A stretch of DNA of 64,000 nt from JBBQSN01 sp963825505 (GTDB lineage: Bacteria; Actinomycetota; Actinomycetes; Actinomycetales; CAWJMD01), in the NCBI GenBank assembly GCA_963825505.1, contig CAWGTL010000008.1, positions 248,001 through 312,000 of the forward strand. Reading direction: 5' to 3'. The notes under the pieces are model-generated. The model had not been told where the DNA came from. It saw only the letters and a list, made by a program, of their open reading frames with translations, and searched no databases. The position numbers were made by a program, and so were the translations under genes. Of the stretch, positions 1 to 8,853 are shown in pieces. Every line of letters begins with the position of its first letter. Position 1 is the stretch's first letter.

Positions 1-78
1 AAGCTCGAGCCCGACCCGGCCCACCCGGTGCACCTGCTGACCGAGCCCGGGATGGGCTACCGCTTCGAGGCCGGCTGA
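1..78 (+). CDS. OmpR/PhoB-family response regulator, C-terminal fragment
   Basis: The first 25 codons of the window read as the end of a winged-helix DNA-binding domain and stop at TGA 76-78. The stretch LLTEPGMGYRFEAG is the usual last beta-hairpin (wing) of OmpR/PhoB regulators, and the preceding KLEPDPAHP resembles KdpE-type regulators, so a KdpE-like protein is possible. The receiver domain and any partner kinase lie outside the window. Its last 22 bp overlap the end of the convergent NADH dehydrogenase gene. Confidence 0.6.
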   Translation, partial: KLEPDPAHPVHLLTEPGMGYRFEAG

Positions 79-1430
79 GGTTCGGCCGGCTCCGCCCGCT
101 CGAGCACGGTCTCGTGCTCGGCCTCGCGCACCTTCTCCTCGCGCTCCTGCTCGACCGGCGCGGCGCGCTTCTGCTCCCAGTCGCCGAGGATGACGTTCGT
201 GTTGCGCGGCCAGCTGAGGTACCGCACGGCCAGGTTCGTCAGGACGGCGAAGCGGTTGCGGTTGCTCAGCAGGAAGAACACGTGCAGGCCGACCCACGCG
301 AGCCACGCCACGGTGCCGCGCAGAGCGATCTTGAACGGCAGCTGACCGACGGCGGCACGGCGACCGATCGTGGCCATGATGCCCTTGTCGGTGTAGTGGA
401 ACCGGGTGCTGCCCATGCCGACGAGCAGGCGCGAGATCGTCTCCGCCACGTGGATCCCCTGCTGGATCGCGGGCTGCGCCACCTGCGGCAGCAGGTTGTC
501 CGGGTCGCCGCCGACGTCGCCGATGGCGAAGACGTCGTCGAAGCCCTTGACCCGCATGTCCGGTCCGATCACGATGCGGCCGCCGCGCCCCTGCGGCAGA
601 CCCCACGTCGACACCACCGGGTGGGCCGTGACACCGGTGGCCCAGATGACCGTCCGGGTGGGGATGACGGTGCCGTCCTGGAGCCGCACCTCGTCCGGGG
701 TCACCTCGGCGACGGCGGCCTCGAGCTTCAGCTCGACGCCACGGCGACGCAGGGCGCGGGCGGAGTACGCGCGCAACGACTTCTTGAACGGGGTGAGGAC
801 GTCCGGCGCCATCTCGACCAGGATGATCTTCAGCTTGGTGTTGTCGAGCTCGGGGTAGGAGACGGGCACCGCGCCGGACACCATCTCGGCCAGCGTGCCG
901 GCCATCTCGACGCCGGTGGCGCCGCCCCCGACGACCACCACGTTCGCGGTGCCGTCCTTGCCCTCCTCGGTGGCCAGCCGCTCCAGGCCGCGGAAGATGT
1001 GGTCGCGGGTCTCGAGCGCCTCGCGGCGGGTGTAGATGAGCAGGGAGTTCTCGGCGGCGCCCGGGATGCCGAAGAAGTTGGCGGTGACCCCGGTGGCGAC
1101 GACCAGGTAGTCGTAACCGATCTCGTCGCCGTCGTCGAGACGCACGTGCTTGGTCGCGGTGTCGATGCCGACCACGGTGCCTTGGCGGAACCGCGCGTTG
1201 CGCTGCTTGGCGGTGAAGGCACGCAGGGCGTAGGTGACGTCGCCGGGGTTCAGGCCACCGGTCGCCACCTGGTACAGCAGCGGCTGGAAGGTGTTGTAGC
1301 CGTTGCGGTCGATCAGCAGGACGTCGACGTCCGCCCAGCGCAGCGCGTTCACCGTCGCCATCCCGCCGAACCCTGCGCCGACCACGACGACGCGCGGCCT
1401 GGTGCGGTTGCTGCTGGTGCGGCTGGTCAT
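57..1430 (-). CDS. ndh: type II NADH:quinone oxidoreductase (NDH-2)
   Basis: 457 aa, the usual size for a membrane-associated, non-proton-pumping NADH dehydrogenase that passes electrons from NADH through FAD to quinone. An N-terminal FAD-binding Rossmann motif (VVVVGAGFGG, about residues 14-23) and a second NAD-binding motif (NVVVVGGGATGVEMAGTLAE, about 162-181) are clear, followed by the FAIGDVGG segment that contacts FAD near residue 300. The C-terminal third holds a hydrophobic patch (VAWLAWVGLHVFFLL) typical of NDH-2 membrane anchoring, then a charged Glu/Arg-rich tail. ATG 1430 is preceded by TAGGAGG at good spacing. It is transcribed alone and divergently from the small gene at 1569. 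Confidence 0.93.
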   Translation of the reverse strand: MTSRTSSNRTRPRVVVVGAGFGGMATVNALRWADVDVLLIDRNGYNTFQPLLYQVATGGLNPGDVTYALRAFTAKQRNARFRQGTVVGIDTATKHVRLDDGDEIGYDYLVVATGVTANFFGIPGAAENSLLIYTRREALETRDHIFRGLERLATEEGKDGTANVVVVGGGATGVEMAGTLAEMVSGAVPVSYPELDNTKLKIILVEMAPDVLTPFKKSLRAYSARALRRRGVELKLEAAVAEVTPDEVRLQDGTVIPTRTVIWATGVTAHPVVSTWGLPQGRGGRIVIGPDMRVKGFDDVFAIGDVGGDPDNLLPQVAQPAIQQGIHVAETISRLLVGMGSTRFHYTDKGIMATIGRRAAVGQLPFKIALRGTVAWLAWVGLHVFFLLSNRNRFAVLTNLAVRYLSWPRNTNVILGDWEQKRAAPVEQEREEKVREAEHETVLERAEPAEPQPASKR

Positions 1431-1556
1431 CGTGGACGCCTCCTACTGGGTCCTCGGGTCGTTCTCCTACCTGTGTCAACAGTGCCCTGCCCGGTGGCAT
1501 GCCTTCCACCCGGGACGCCTGTGGGTGACCTCGCTCACGCACGGGTACCCCCTGCC

Positions 1557-1562
1557 TAGACT
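1557..1562 (+). promoter_or_regulatory. -10 element for a leaderless transcript
   Basis: TAGACT lies exactly 6 bp before the GTG start at 1569, with no Shine-Dalgarno sequence between. This is the spacing expected if transcription begins at the start codon itself. No convincing -35 hexamer was seen. Confidence 0.5.
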
Positions 1563-1568
1563 CGGCAC

Positions 1569-1880
1569 GTGAGCCAGCCGCTGCCGATCCCGTACGTCGA
1601 GCACCACACCGGCCCGCGGCGGGTCGTGCTGCTGACGCTCAACCCGCCCAACCGGATGGCACGCAAGATCCCGCCCGTGGTCGGCATCGACGGCCGCACC
1701 TACGTGGTGGTCTGGGGCGCCGTGGCCTTCGAGGTGCCGGCCGACCGCGCGGTGCACGTCAGCGTGTACATGCACGGCGAGTACATGGTGCAGGCCGCCT
1801 CGACCCTGCTCTACCCGCAGCACAAGGGCGAGCTCACCTACACACCGGACTACATGAGCGGCGTCGCGTCGCTGGTCTGA
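1569..1880 (+). CDS. small hypothetical protein
   Basis: 103 aa with no family I recognise. It is rich in Val, Tyr and short beta-like stretches (RRVVLLTLNPP, RTYVVVWGAVAFEVP, AVHVSVYMHGEYMVQAAS) and has no signal peptide or membrane segment, so a small cytosolic beta-rich protein is likely. Codon third positions are almost all G/C, which supports real coding. The GTG start sits 6 bp after a TAGACT -10 hexamer, pointing to a leaderless mRNA. The GNAT gene begins 5 bp after its stop, so the two are probably co-transcribed. Confidence 0.7.
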   Translation: MSQPLPIPYVEHHTGPRRVVLLTLNPPNRMARKIPPVVGIDGRTYVVVWGAVAFEVPADRAVHVSVYMHGEYMVQAASTLLYPQHKGELTYTPDYMSGVASLV

Positions 1881-1885
1881 GCCAC

Positions 1886-2563
1886 GTGGAGCGCACCTTG
1901 GACGAGAGCGACCCCGCCCGGGTCGACGCCGGTGACGGCGTCCTGCTCCGGCGGCCGGTGCCGAAGGACGCCGCCGGGGTGCTGTCGGTGCACGGCGACC
2001 CGCGCACGTACGAGCACGACCCCGATCTCACCCACACCGACCTCGCCACGTCGGCCGAGTTCCTCGTCCCGGCGATCGAACACTGGCAGACGTACGGATT
2101 CGGCTTCTGGACGGTGCTCGTGCCTCGCACGTGGTGGCCGGGAGGCGAGACGGCGCCGCTGCCCTCCGACGGCGACCGGGTCTCCGTCGGCATGGGAGGC
2201 ATCCGGCACCACGCGATGGCGGGAGAGGACGTGCTGAACGTCTACTACCGGCTGGCTCCGGACGTGCAGGGACGCGGCCTGGGTGGGCGGCTGCTCGCCG
2301 CCTGCATCGCGCTGGCGCCGCGCGTGGCGCCCGGCGCCGACCTGGTCGTGCGCACGCGGCCCGCGAACGCCGTGGCGCGCCGGGTGGCCGAGCGCGCGGG
2401 GTTCGTCGACCTCGGGCTCGAGCCCGGCACCACCGACATGCAGCTGCTGAGGCTGGGCGCCCCGGGTCGCGTGGTGCTCTCAGCAGCCGGGCAGGGTGGT
2501 GACCTCGACGACCTGGCGGTGGCCGAGGGGGCTGGTCCACTCGTGGGCGATGACGGCGCCTGA
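1886..2563 (+). CDS. GNAT-family N-acetyltransferase
   Basis: 225 aa of the RimJ/RimL-like acetyltransferase type, which transfers acetyl from acetyl-CoA to an amine (often a protein N-terminus or a small amine). It opens with the usual LLRRPVPKDAAGVLSVHGDP strand-helix, and the acetyl-CoA loop VQGRGLGGRLLAACIALA (motif A, Q/RxxGxG/A) is near residue 130. The tail after about residue 193 (GAPGRVVLSAAGQGG...) does not look like the family, and it overlaps the 3' end of the convergent HNH gene remnant by 84 bp. The native C-terminus may therefore have been replaced. Substrate unknown. Confidence 0.85.
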   Translation: MERTLDESDPARVDAGDGVLLRRPVPKDAAGVLSVHGDPRTYEHDPDLTHTDLATSAEFLVPAIEHWQTYGFGFWTVLVPRTWWPGGETAPLPSDGDRVSVGMGGIRHHAMAGEDVLNVYYRLAPDVQGRGLGGRLLAACIALAPRVAPGADLVVRTRPANAVARRVAERAGFVDLGLEPGTTDMQLLRLGAPGRVVLSAAGQGGDLDDLAVAEGAGPLVGDDGA

Positions 2564-3889
2564 GGGGCTCCGGCGCGTGCGGCAGCGCCACAGGGCGGCG
2601 GTCTTGAGGCGGTGGCACCTGCGGGATCTGGGGCTGAGGTTGTGCACGGCGGTGGGTCCGCGCGGGTGCGGCACGAGGTGGTCGAGGTCGCACCGGCCGG
2701 TCGGGGACGCCGCAGCCGGGGAAGGTGCAGACCGGGTCGCGGGCGTCGACGGTGTCGGCGATCTCGACGGTGGGTGCGTAGCTGTCCGTGTGGTGCCGCG
2801 GCTGCGGCTGCCGTCGTAGCGCTGCCCGGGCCGCCTCGATCAGGCCTGCTCGGGTCCAGCCCTTCTCGCGCCCTGTACCGACCCGTAGGACCCGGGTCAG
2901 GTGGCCGGTGTCGTCGGCGAGCAGGACGCAGGTGCCGGCGCCGCGGGCCAGGGCGTCGGCGGCCAGGACCCGGGCGACGGCGGCGGTGACCGGGACCGGG
3001 TGACCCGTGCCGCGGACCTCACCCGCGGCATCCTTCGCGTCGCCGTGACCGTCGAGGGTGTCGAGGTGGATCACGACGCCGACCTCGCGGCGCACCACGC
3101 GACCGTGCCCAGCCCGTCGCCGCCGCCGGTCAGGAGGGCGTCGGTGATCAGGTCGACCTTCGTGATGCCGTGGGTGCGGCCGCCGAGCTCGTCGCGGGTC
3201 ATCGCGCGCACGGTCGCCGCGCAGGCTTCCTCGGCCGCGACGAGCTGTTCGGTCGGGCCGGTGATGGTCCAGGTCGCCAGGGCTGGGTTGGCCTGGTCGA
3301 TCTCGAGCCAGGTGCCGGTGCGCTCGCGGACCTCGTTCGCGATCGCGTCGTCGGTGTCGGTGCGGACCCCGGCCACGGCCTTCTTGACCATCGCGGTGAA
3401 CGCCCGCGGTGCCATCACGTCCCACGGACCGACCGGGGCCGTGCCCTCCAAGGCCTCGGGCGGCAGCGCGGCCAGCACCGCCGCTTCCACCACCCGTACC
3501 TGGTCCTCGGTCAGCCCGGTGCACTCGTCCGCGACCGTGGTCGCCCGGGCCAGGTCCAACCGTCCGGCGGCCAGGGCCTGCACGACCCGGGGCATCGACC
3601 CGCACAACCGGTCCGCGGTGCCGATCCACACCCCGGCCCGGTGCAACGACAGCCCCGTCACGCCCGCGACCTCACGCACCGCGGCGTCGTCCAGGTCGGC
3701 CTCGGTGAACGTGGTCGACCCCAGCACGCTCTTCCAGACCCCGGAGCCGAGCAGGTGCTGGTGCCGGCGGCGGACCTCCCGCGCGGTCACCCACACCAGC
3801 CGCAGGTCGTTCGCGTCGTTCGCGCACCGCAGCAACGTCCGGGTCCGCAGACCGCGGACGAGGAACGCCACCCGCCCGTCCGTGTCCAT
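2480..3889 (-). pseudogene. DUF222/HNH endonuclease, two frameshifts
   Basis: The reading is split over three frames. Frame 1 (3889-3071) gives the DUF222 region from MDTDGRVAFL to DALLTGGGDGLGTV. A shift near 3085-3095 continues in a second frame with VRREVGVVIHLDTL through DPVCTFPGCGVPDR, the first Cys pair of the HNH zinc site. A second shift near 2690 moves to a third frame with CDLDHLVPHPRGPTAVHNL, which holds the HNH His, then RSRRCHRLKTA and a stop at 2480. Joined, the length (about 470 aa) and domain order match the multicopy actinobacterial DUF222-HNH family. As read, no intact nuclease can be made. Either the gene is decayed or the sequence has two single-base errors. Confidence 0.8.
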
Positions 3890-3924
3890 GCCTGAACTCT
3901 AGACGTCAGCACTGACAACGGGTT

Positions 3925-4707
3925 TCAGCCCGAACGTGTCCCCGACACCACGATCGCGCCGCGCTCGTCGTCGGTGACGACGGCTGCTCGCAGACCCGCC
4001 GCGACCACGGCCTCGCACGCCGCGTCGACCTGGCCCGCTCCCACCTCCACGACGACCATCCCGCCCGGCGCCAGCCAGTCCGACGCGACCGCAACGACCC
4101 GCCGGACGACCGCGAGACCGTCGGCGCCGCCGTCCAGAGCGACCCGGGGCTCGTGGTCCCGAGCCTCCGGTGGCATGCTGGCGATCGCGTCGCTGGGCAC
4201 GTAGGGCGCGTTGCAGGTCATCACGTCGACGCGTCCGCGCAGCCCGTGGGGGAGTGCCTCGTCGAGGTCGCCCTCGACCACCATGCCGCCGCCGGGCTCG
4301 ACGTTGCGCCGCGCGCACGCCACCGCCGCCGGGTCGACGTCGGAGGCGACCAGGTCGACGTCCGCCACCACCGTAGCCACGGCGAGCCCGACTGCCCCTG
4401 TGCCGCAGCACAGGTCGACGACGACAGGCTGCCGACCGGTCGGCCCGGAGGTCAGGTGCCCGACCGCGACCTGCACCATCAACCCGGTGCGCGCCCGGGG
4501 GACGAACACCCCCGGGTCGACCTGCACGCGGACGCCGCAGAAGTCCGCGTACCCGACCACGACCTCGAGCGGCTCGCCGGCCACCCGCCGCCGGACCATC
4601 CCCTCGAGCTCGGTGGGGGAGCCGGCGGCCATCCGCAGGGCGTCCACCTCGTCCTCGGCGAAGACGCAGCCCGCGGCGCGCAGCCGTCCGACGAGGTCCT
4701 CGCTCAT
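3925..4707 (-). CDS. PrmC/HemK-related N5-glutamine methyltransferase
   Basis: 260 aa SAM-dependent methyltransferase of the PrmC-related class. The linker VDPGVFVPRARTGLMV (about residues 63-78) is the HemK FVPRxRT motif, VVDLCCGTGAVGLAVA (about 95-110) is SAM motif I, and TCNAPYVPSDAI (about 165-176) replaces the canonical NPPY with NAPY. True PrmC proteins methylate the GGQ glutamine of release factors. The NAPY change and the isolated context suggest a paralogue of uncertain substrate, not the housekeeping enzyme. It is probably co-transcribed with the HAD gene 46 bp upstream; GACGAGGA before ATG 4707 is a fair ribosome site. Confidence 0.82.
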   Translation of the reverse strand: MSEDLVGRLRAAGCVFAEDEVDALRMAAGSPTELEGMVRRRVAGEPLEVVVGYADFCGVRVQVDPGVFVPRARTGLMVQVAVGHLTSGPTGRQPVVVDLCCGTGAVGLAVATVVADVDLVASDVDPAAVACARRNVEPGGGMVVEGDLDEALPHGLRGRVDVMTCNAPYVPSDAIASMPPEARDHEPRVALDGGADGLAVVRRVVAVASDWLAPGGMVVVEVGAGQVDAACEAVVAAGLRAAVVTDDERGAIVVSGTRSG

Positions 4708-4753
4708 CGCACCATCCTCGTCGTCCCCAGCGACGCGTCGAGGAGCGGGCCCC

Positions 4754-5416
4754 TCAGGCCTCCGGTCGGGACAGCGGGGTGTCGTCGAGCCGGGCGCGCA
4801 GGTCGCCGAGCGACTCGAACACCGTCGACGCGCCCGCGTCGGTGAGCTCCTCGCGCGAGAAGCCGCCGGTGAGGACGGCGAGGGTGGGGACCGAGAGGCG
4901 ACCGGCCGCCTCGCAGTCGAAGGGTGAGTCGCCGACCATCACGCCCGACGCACCGTCGACCCGGTCCAGCGCCGTCGCCACCAGGTCGGGCGCGGGCTTG
5001 CTGTTCTCGACGTCGTCGGAGGTGGTCCACGCCTCCGCGACGGACCGGCCGTCGACGAGGTCGAGGAAGGTCTCGACGTGCTTCTTCTTGCCGGAGCTGG
5101 CCAGGACGACGCGGAACCCGCGCTGCCTCACGTCCGTGAGCAGCTCCCGGGCCTGGTCGAACGGCCGGACCTCGCCGATCAGGCGGTCGAACTCCTCGGT
5201 CCACGCGTCGCGCAGGTCGTCGCCGTGCTGGGCCTCGACGTCGTCGCCGGCGACGTGGGCCACGAACTGGTCGCCGCCCATGCCGATGCCGCGGTGCAGG
5301 CGCCACACGGGCAGGGTGATGCCGACGCGCCGGAACGAGCGGAACCAGGCGAGGGCGTGGTGGTAGTTGGTGTCGACGAGCGTGCCGTCGATGTCGAAGA
5401 TCGCCGTGTCGGCCAC
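4754..5416 (-). CDS. HAD-superfamily hydrolase
   Basis: 220 aa from GTG 5416, chosen because GGAGGAG lies 4 bp upstream and the protein then begins VADTAIFDIDGTLVD, the HAD motif I (catalytic Asp pair DxDGT) directly at the N-terminus. A longer reading from ATG 5584 would add a low-complexity leader. Motif II is VVLASSGKKKHVETF (Ser, about residue 113), and motif IV is GVMVGDSPFDCEAAG (about 164). The helical cap between motifs I and II places it with beta-phosphoglucomutase/phosphoglycolate-phosphatase-like enzymes (subfamily IA). Substrate unknown. It is divergent from the antiporter pair. Confidence 0.85.
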   Translation of the reverse strand: MADTAIFDIDGTLVDTNYHHALAWFRSFRRVGITLPVWRLHRGIGMGGDQFVAHVAGDDVEAQHGDDLRDAWTEEFDRLIGEVRPFDQARELLTDVRQRGFRVVLASSGKKKHVETFLDLVDGRSVAEAWTTSDDVENSKPAPDLVATALDRVDGASGVMVGDSPFDCEAAGRLSVPTLAVLTGGFSREELTDAGASTVFESLGDLRARLDDTPLSRPEA

Positions 5417-5564
5417 GAGACTCCTCCGGATCGGGAGGTCCCAGCCTCCACCCGTCGCCCCCGACCGGCATGTCGTGCGTCGAGCATCGAGGCCACGGCG
5501 CGGCGTCCGTCCCGGTGGCGGCGCTCCGGAGCGTGGCATGGCGCGGATCGGGGAGACTGGCGGC

Positions 5565-6044
5565 ATGGACGTCACCGAGGTCATGCTGCCCGGCGTCGGG
5601 GTGCGCTACGAGTTCACCGCCGCGTCCGGGCACCAGGTCGGGATCGTCGCCCGGCGGGACGGCGAGTTCGACGTCATCTGCTTCCGACGATCCGATCCCG
5701 ACGCCGCCGACACCCTGTTCACCCTGGACCGCCAGCAGGCCGAGGCGCTGGCCGACATCCTGGGCGCACCGCGGATCGTGGAGCGCTTCGCCGACCTCAG
5801 CCGTGAGGTCCCCGGGTTGGCGTCGGAGACCATCGACCTCCCGAAGGGCTCGCGCTTCGACGGACGGACCCTCGGGGAGACACGGCTGCGCACCGTCACC
5901 GGCGTCTCGGTCGTCGCGGTGGTGAGGGAGGACGGCGTCATCCCGGCCCCCGCGCCCGACGAGGTCCTCCTCGGCGGTTGCTCGCTCGTGGTCATCGGCA
6001 CCGGTCAGGGCATCGAGCGTGCTCGCGGTGTCCTGCTCGGGTAG
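5565..6044 (+). CDS. KhtT-like regulatory subunit of a cation/proton antiporter
   Basis: 159 aa. An N-terminal beta-rich domain (TEVMLPGVGVRYEF, GHQVGIVARRDGEFD) is followed by a TrkA-C/RCK_C domain at about residues 80-159 (LPKGSRFDGRTLGETRLRT through GGCSLVVIGTGQGIERA). This is the arrangement of KhtT/AmhM, cytosolic nucleotide-sensing subunits that gate a CPA2 K+/H+ antiporter. The antiporter gene starts 10 bp downstream, so the two form one operon. ATG 5565 is used; an in-frame ATG at 5538 would add only nine residues, and neither has a strong ribosome site. Confidence 0.87.
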   Translation: MDVTEVMLPGVGVRYEFTAASGHQVGIVARRDGEFDVICFRRSDPDAADTLFTLDRQQAEALADILGAPRIVERFADLSREVPGLASETIDLPKGSRFDGRTLGETRLRTVTGVSVVAVVREDGVIPAPAPDEVLLGGCSLVVIGTGQGIERARGVLLG

Positions 6045-6054
6045 GTAGCCGGTC

Positions 6055-7230
6055 GTGGGCACCTTCCTGGTCGAGCTGGGGGTGCTGCTGCTGGCTCTGG
6101 CGCTGCTGGGCGCCCTCGCGAGGCGGATCGACCTGTCTCCCGTCCCCTTCTTCCTGCTGGCCGGGCTGGCGCTGGGCGAGGGCGGGGTCCACGACCTCGA
6201 GGCGGCGGGGGCGTTCGTCCGGGAGGCGGGCGAGATCGGCGTCCTGCTCCTGCTCTTCATGCTCGGCCTGGAGTTCTCGGCCGCCGAGTTCACCGCGACC
6301 CTGCGTCGTCACACCGGTTCCGGGGCGGTCGACCTGGTGCTCAACGCGCCGGTCGGATTCGTGGCCGGACTCGTCCTGGGCTACGAGTGGCAGGCGTGCC
6401 TGGCCCTGGCCGGCATCACCTGGATCTCCTCGTCCGGCATCGTGGCCAGGTTGCTGGACGACCTGAACCGGATGGGTCACCGCGAGACGCCCGTCGTGCT
6501 CTCGGTCCTGGTGCTCGAGGACATCGCGATGGCCGTCTACCTGCCGCTGCTGGTCGTGGTGCTGGCGGGAGGCAGCGCGGTGGCTGCGGCCGTCGCGGTC
6601 GCGACGGCGCTGGCGCTGGTGACGGTCGTCGTGGTGTCCACCCGCCTGCTGGGCAGGCCCCTCGGCCGCGTCCTCGGCCACCAGGAGGACGAGCAGGTGC
6701 TGCTGCGCGTCCTCGGGCTCATGCTCGTCGTCGCCGGAGTGGCCTACCTCGTGGACGCCTCGGCCGTCGGCGCCTTCCTGGTCGGGCTGGCCATCTCGGG
6801 GACCACCGCGGAACGCGTCCGGCCGGTGCTGCGGCCGCTGCGAGACCTGTTCGCCGCGTTCTTCTTCCTGTCCTTCGGGCTGGAGGTCGCGCCGGCCAGC
6901 CTGGCTCCCTTCCTGCTGCCCGCGTTCCTGATCGGCGTCGCGTCGACCGTGACCAAGCTCGTCTCCGGTGGCTACGCCGCTGCCAGAGCCGGTGTCGGCC
7001 AGCAGGGCCGGCGTCGTGCCGGTGCGGCGCTGGTGGCCCGCGGCGAGTTCTCCGTCGTCATCGCCGGTCTCGCGGTCGCCGCCGGGTACGAGCAGATCGG
7101 ACCGCTGGCCTCCGCGTACGTCGTCCTGCTCGCGGTGGTGGGTCCCCTGGTCGCGCGTTTCGCGGACGACCTGCCCGGCCGTCGACGGCGACGGGACCCG
7201 GGGCCCGGACCGGGGACCCCGGTCCGTTGA
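6055..7230 (+). CDS. CPA2-family K+/H+ antiporter (KhtU-like)
   Basis: 391 aa integral membrane protein with about 11-12 hydrophobic segments from the first residues on (LVELGVLLLALALLGALARR). It matches the Kef/KhtU type of monovalent cation:proton antiporter-2: ELGVLLLLFMLGLEFS-like signature near residue 65 (here EIGVLLLLFMLGLEFS), WISSSGIVARLL near 123, and LVARGEFSVVIAGLA near 323. No C-terminal TrkA-N domain is present, so nucleotide gating must come from the separate KhtT-like subunit just upstream. Likely roles are K+ efflux and pH or osmotic homeostasis. GTG start at 6055. Confidence 0.88.
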   Translation: MGTFLVELGVLLLALALLGALARRIDLSPVPFFLLAGLALGEGGVHDLEAAGAFVREAGEIGVLLLLFMLGLEFSAAEFTATLRRHTGSGAVDLVLNAPVGFVAGLVLGYEWQACLALAGITWISSSGIVARLLDDLNRMGHRETPVVLSVLVLEDIAMAVYLPLLVVVLAGGSAVAAAVAVATALALVTVVVVSTRLLGRPLGRVLGHQEDEQVLLRVLGLMLVVAGVAYLVDASAVGAFLVGLAISGTTAERVRPVLRPLRDLFAAFFFLSFGLEVAPASLAPFLLPAFLIGVASTVTKLVSGGYAAARAGVGQQGRRRAGAALVARGEFSVVIAGLAVAAGYEQIGPLASAYVVLLAVVGPLVARFADDLPGRRRRRDPGPGPGTPVR

Positions 7231-7283
7231 GCCGCGGCGGAGCGGACGGATCGTGCTCGGGCCGGGTGGTCGCGTGACCGGCG

Positions 7284-8795
7284 GTGGGGGAGCTGGCGCT
7301 CACCGCGTTGCTCGGTGCGAGCGTCGCGTCCGTCACCGGGTTGTACGCCACGCAGGAGGATCGGCTCGTCTACGCCGCGACGGTCGGGCAGAGCCCGGTG
7401 GCCATCGTGATGGGCGGCCCCGGGACGGGTCTGCCGGCGCTGGGCGCCATCGTCGTGTTCGAGATGGCGGTGGTCGGCTACGTCGCGGTCGGGCTGATGA
7501 GCATCTCGGTGGTGATCCGCCACACCCGCGCCGAGGAGGAGGCGGGGCGCACGGAGCTGCTCCGGTCGCTACCGGTCGGCCGGCACGCCGGCATCGCCGC
7601 CGCCCTGCTCGTGGTGACCGTCGTGAACGCCGTGGTCGCCGTCCTGCTGCTCGTGGTGCTGCTCGCTGCCGGCCTGCCGGTCGCCGGGTCGGTGGCGCTG
7701 TCGGCGTCGACCCTGCTCTTCGGGGTGGTGATGGCGGCGCTCGCCGGCGTCACGGCGCAGCTCACCGAGCACGCACGAGCCGCAGGTGGCCTCGCCTCGG
7801 CGATCCTGGGGGTGTTCTTCGCGGTCCGGGCCGCCGGCGACCTGGGTGACGGCGGGGCGTCGTGGGCCTCGCCCATGGGCTGGGCACTGGCCGTCCGGCC
7901 GTTCGCCGGCGAGCGGTGGACCGTCCTGCTCCTGCTCGTCGTCGCCGCGGTGGCGCTGGTGGGGGTGTCGGCGGTCCTGATCGACCGGCGCGACGTCGGC
8001 GCGGGACTCGTCGCGGCACGTGCGGGTCGTGCGCGGGCGTCCTGGCTGCTCGCCGGGCCGACCGGCCTGGCCCTGCGCCTGCACCGCGCCGCCGGGCTGG
8101 GTTGGGCCGCCGGGCTGGTCCTGCTGGGCATCGGGTACGGATCGGTCGGCCAGACCGTGCAGGACCTGGTCGCCGACAACGAGGCGCTCGCCGCCATCAT
8201 CGCCACCTCCGGTGTCGACGTGGTCGACGCCTTCTTCGCCGTCGCGGCGTCGATGATCGCGCTGGCGGTCGGAGGCTACGCGCTGCAGGTGACCGGCTCG
8301 CTGCGCAGCGAGGAGGAGTCCGGGCACCTCGAGGCCCTCCTGGCGACGCCCGTCCCCCGGTGGCGGTGGTGCGCCAGCCACCTCCTCGTCGCCGTCGTGG
8401 GCAGCACCAAGCTCCTCGCTCTGGCCGGGCTGGCGATGGGTCTGACCCACGCAGCCGCGACCCGCGAGCCCGACCAGGTCGCGAGGCTGCTGGGCGCCAC
8501 CCTCGTGCACGCCCCCGCCGTGTGGGTGCTGGTCGGCGTCGCCACCGCCCTGTTCGGCCTCGTGCCGCGCGCCGCCGCCGCTGCCTGGGCCGCTCTGGCG
8601 GTGTCCGTGGCCGCGGTCCTGCTCGGCACCACCTTGCGGCTGCCGGGCTGGGCGCTGGACGTGGTGCCCTTCACCCACGTCCCCGCCGCCCCGTCCGAGA
8701 CGATCACCGCCGCGCCGCTCCTGGTGCTGACCGCCGTGGCGGCAGCGCTCACGGCGGCCGGTGTCGCCGCCTTCGCCCGCCGCGACGCCGGGTGA
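7284..8795 (+). CDS. ABC-2 type exporter permease, orphan
   Basis: 503 aa with about 12 membrane segments in two halves. It resembles the actinobacterial polyketide/antibiotic exporter permeases: the cytosolic signature VIRHTRAEEEAGRTELLRSL is near residue 75 and the second-half equivalent TGSLRSEEESGHLEALLATP is near 337. These proteins need a separate ATPase, normally encoded immediately upstream, but the neighbour here is an antiporter and no ATPase is near. An in-frame TGA at 7275 forces the start to GTG 7284, so the usual cytosolic N-terminal leader is missing and TM1 begins at once. It may be the survivor of a deletion or use an ATPase encoded elsewhere. Confidence 0.8.
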   Translation: MGELALTALLGASVASVTGLYATQEDRLVYAATVGQSPVAIVMGGPGTGLPALGAIVVFEMAVVGYVAVGLMSISVVIRHTRAEEEAGRTELLRSLPVGRHAGIAAALLVVTVVNAVVAVLLLVVLLAAGLPVAGSVALSASTLLFGVVMAALAGVTAQLTEHARAAGGLASAILGVFFAVRAAGDLGDGGASWASPMGWALAVRPFAGERWTVLLLLVVAAVALVGVSAVLIDRRDVGAGLVAARAGRARASWLLAGPTGLALRLHRAAGLGWAAGLVLLGIGYGSVGQTVQDLVADNEALAAIIATSGVDVVDAFFAVAASMIALAVGGYALQVTGSLRSEEESGHLEALLATPVPRWRWCASHLLVAVVGSTKLLALAGLAMGLTHAAATREPDQVARLLGATLVHAPAVWVLVGVATALFGLVPRAAAAAWAALAVSVAAVLLGTTLRLPGWALDVVPFTHVPAAPSETITAAPLLVLTAVAAALTAAGVAAFARRDAG

Positions 8796-8853
8796 GCGCC
8801 GAGCCGGGACGCTCGTCCTCGGCGGTCGGTCCCGGGCTCGAGCGGGTCACCGG

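Noticed and set aside
1474..1479. TTGACA on the minus strand before ndh as a -35 box.
   Set aside because: No TANNNT hexamer occurs at 16-19 bp; the match may be chance.
2901..3902. Plus-strand frame of 333 codons opposite the HNH gene.
   Set aside because: Ser/Thr/Arg/Val-rich shadow without a domain; the minus strand gives DUF222.
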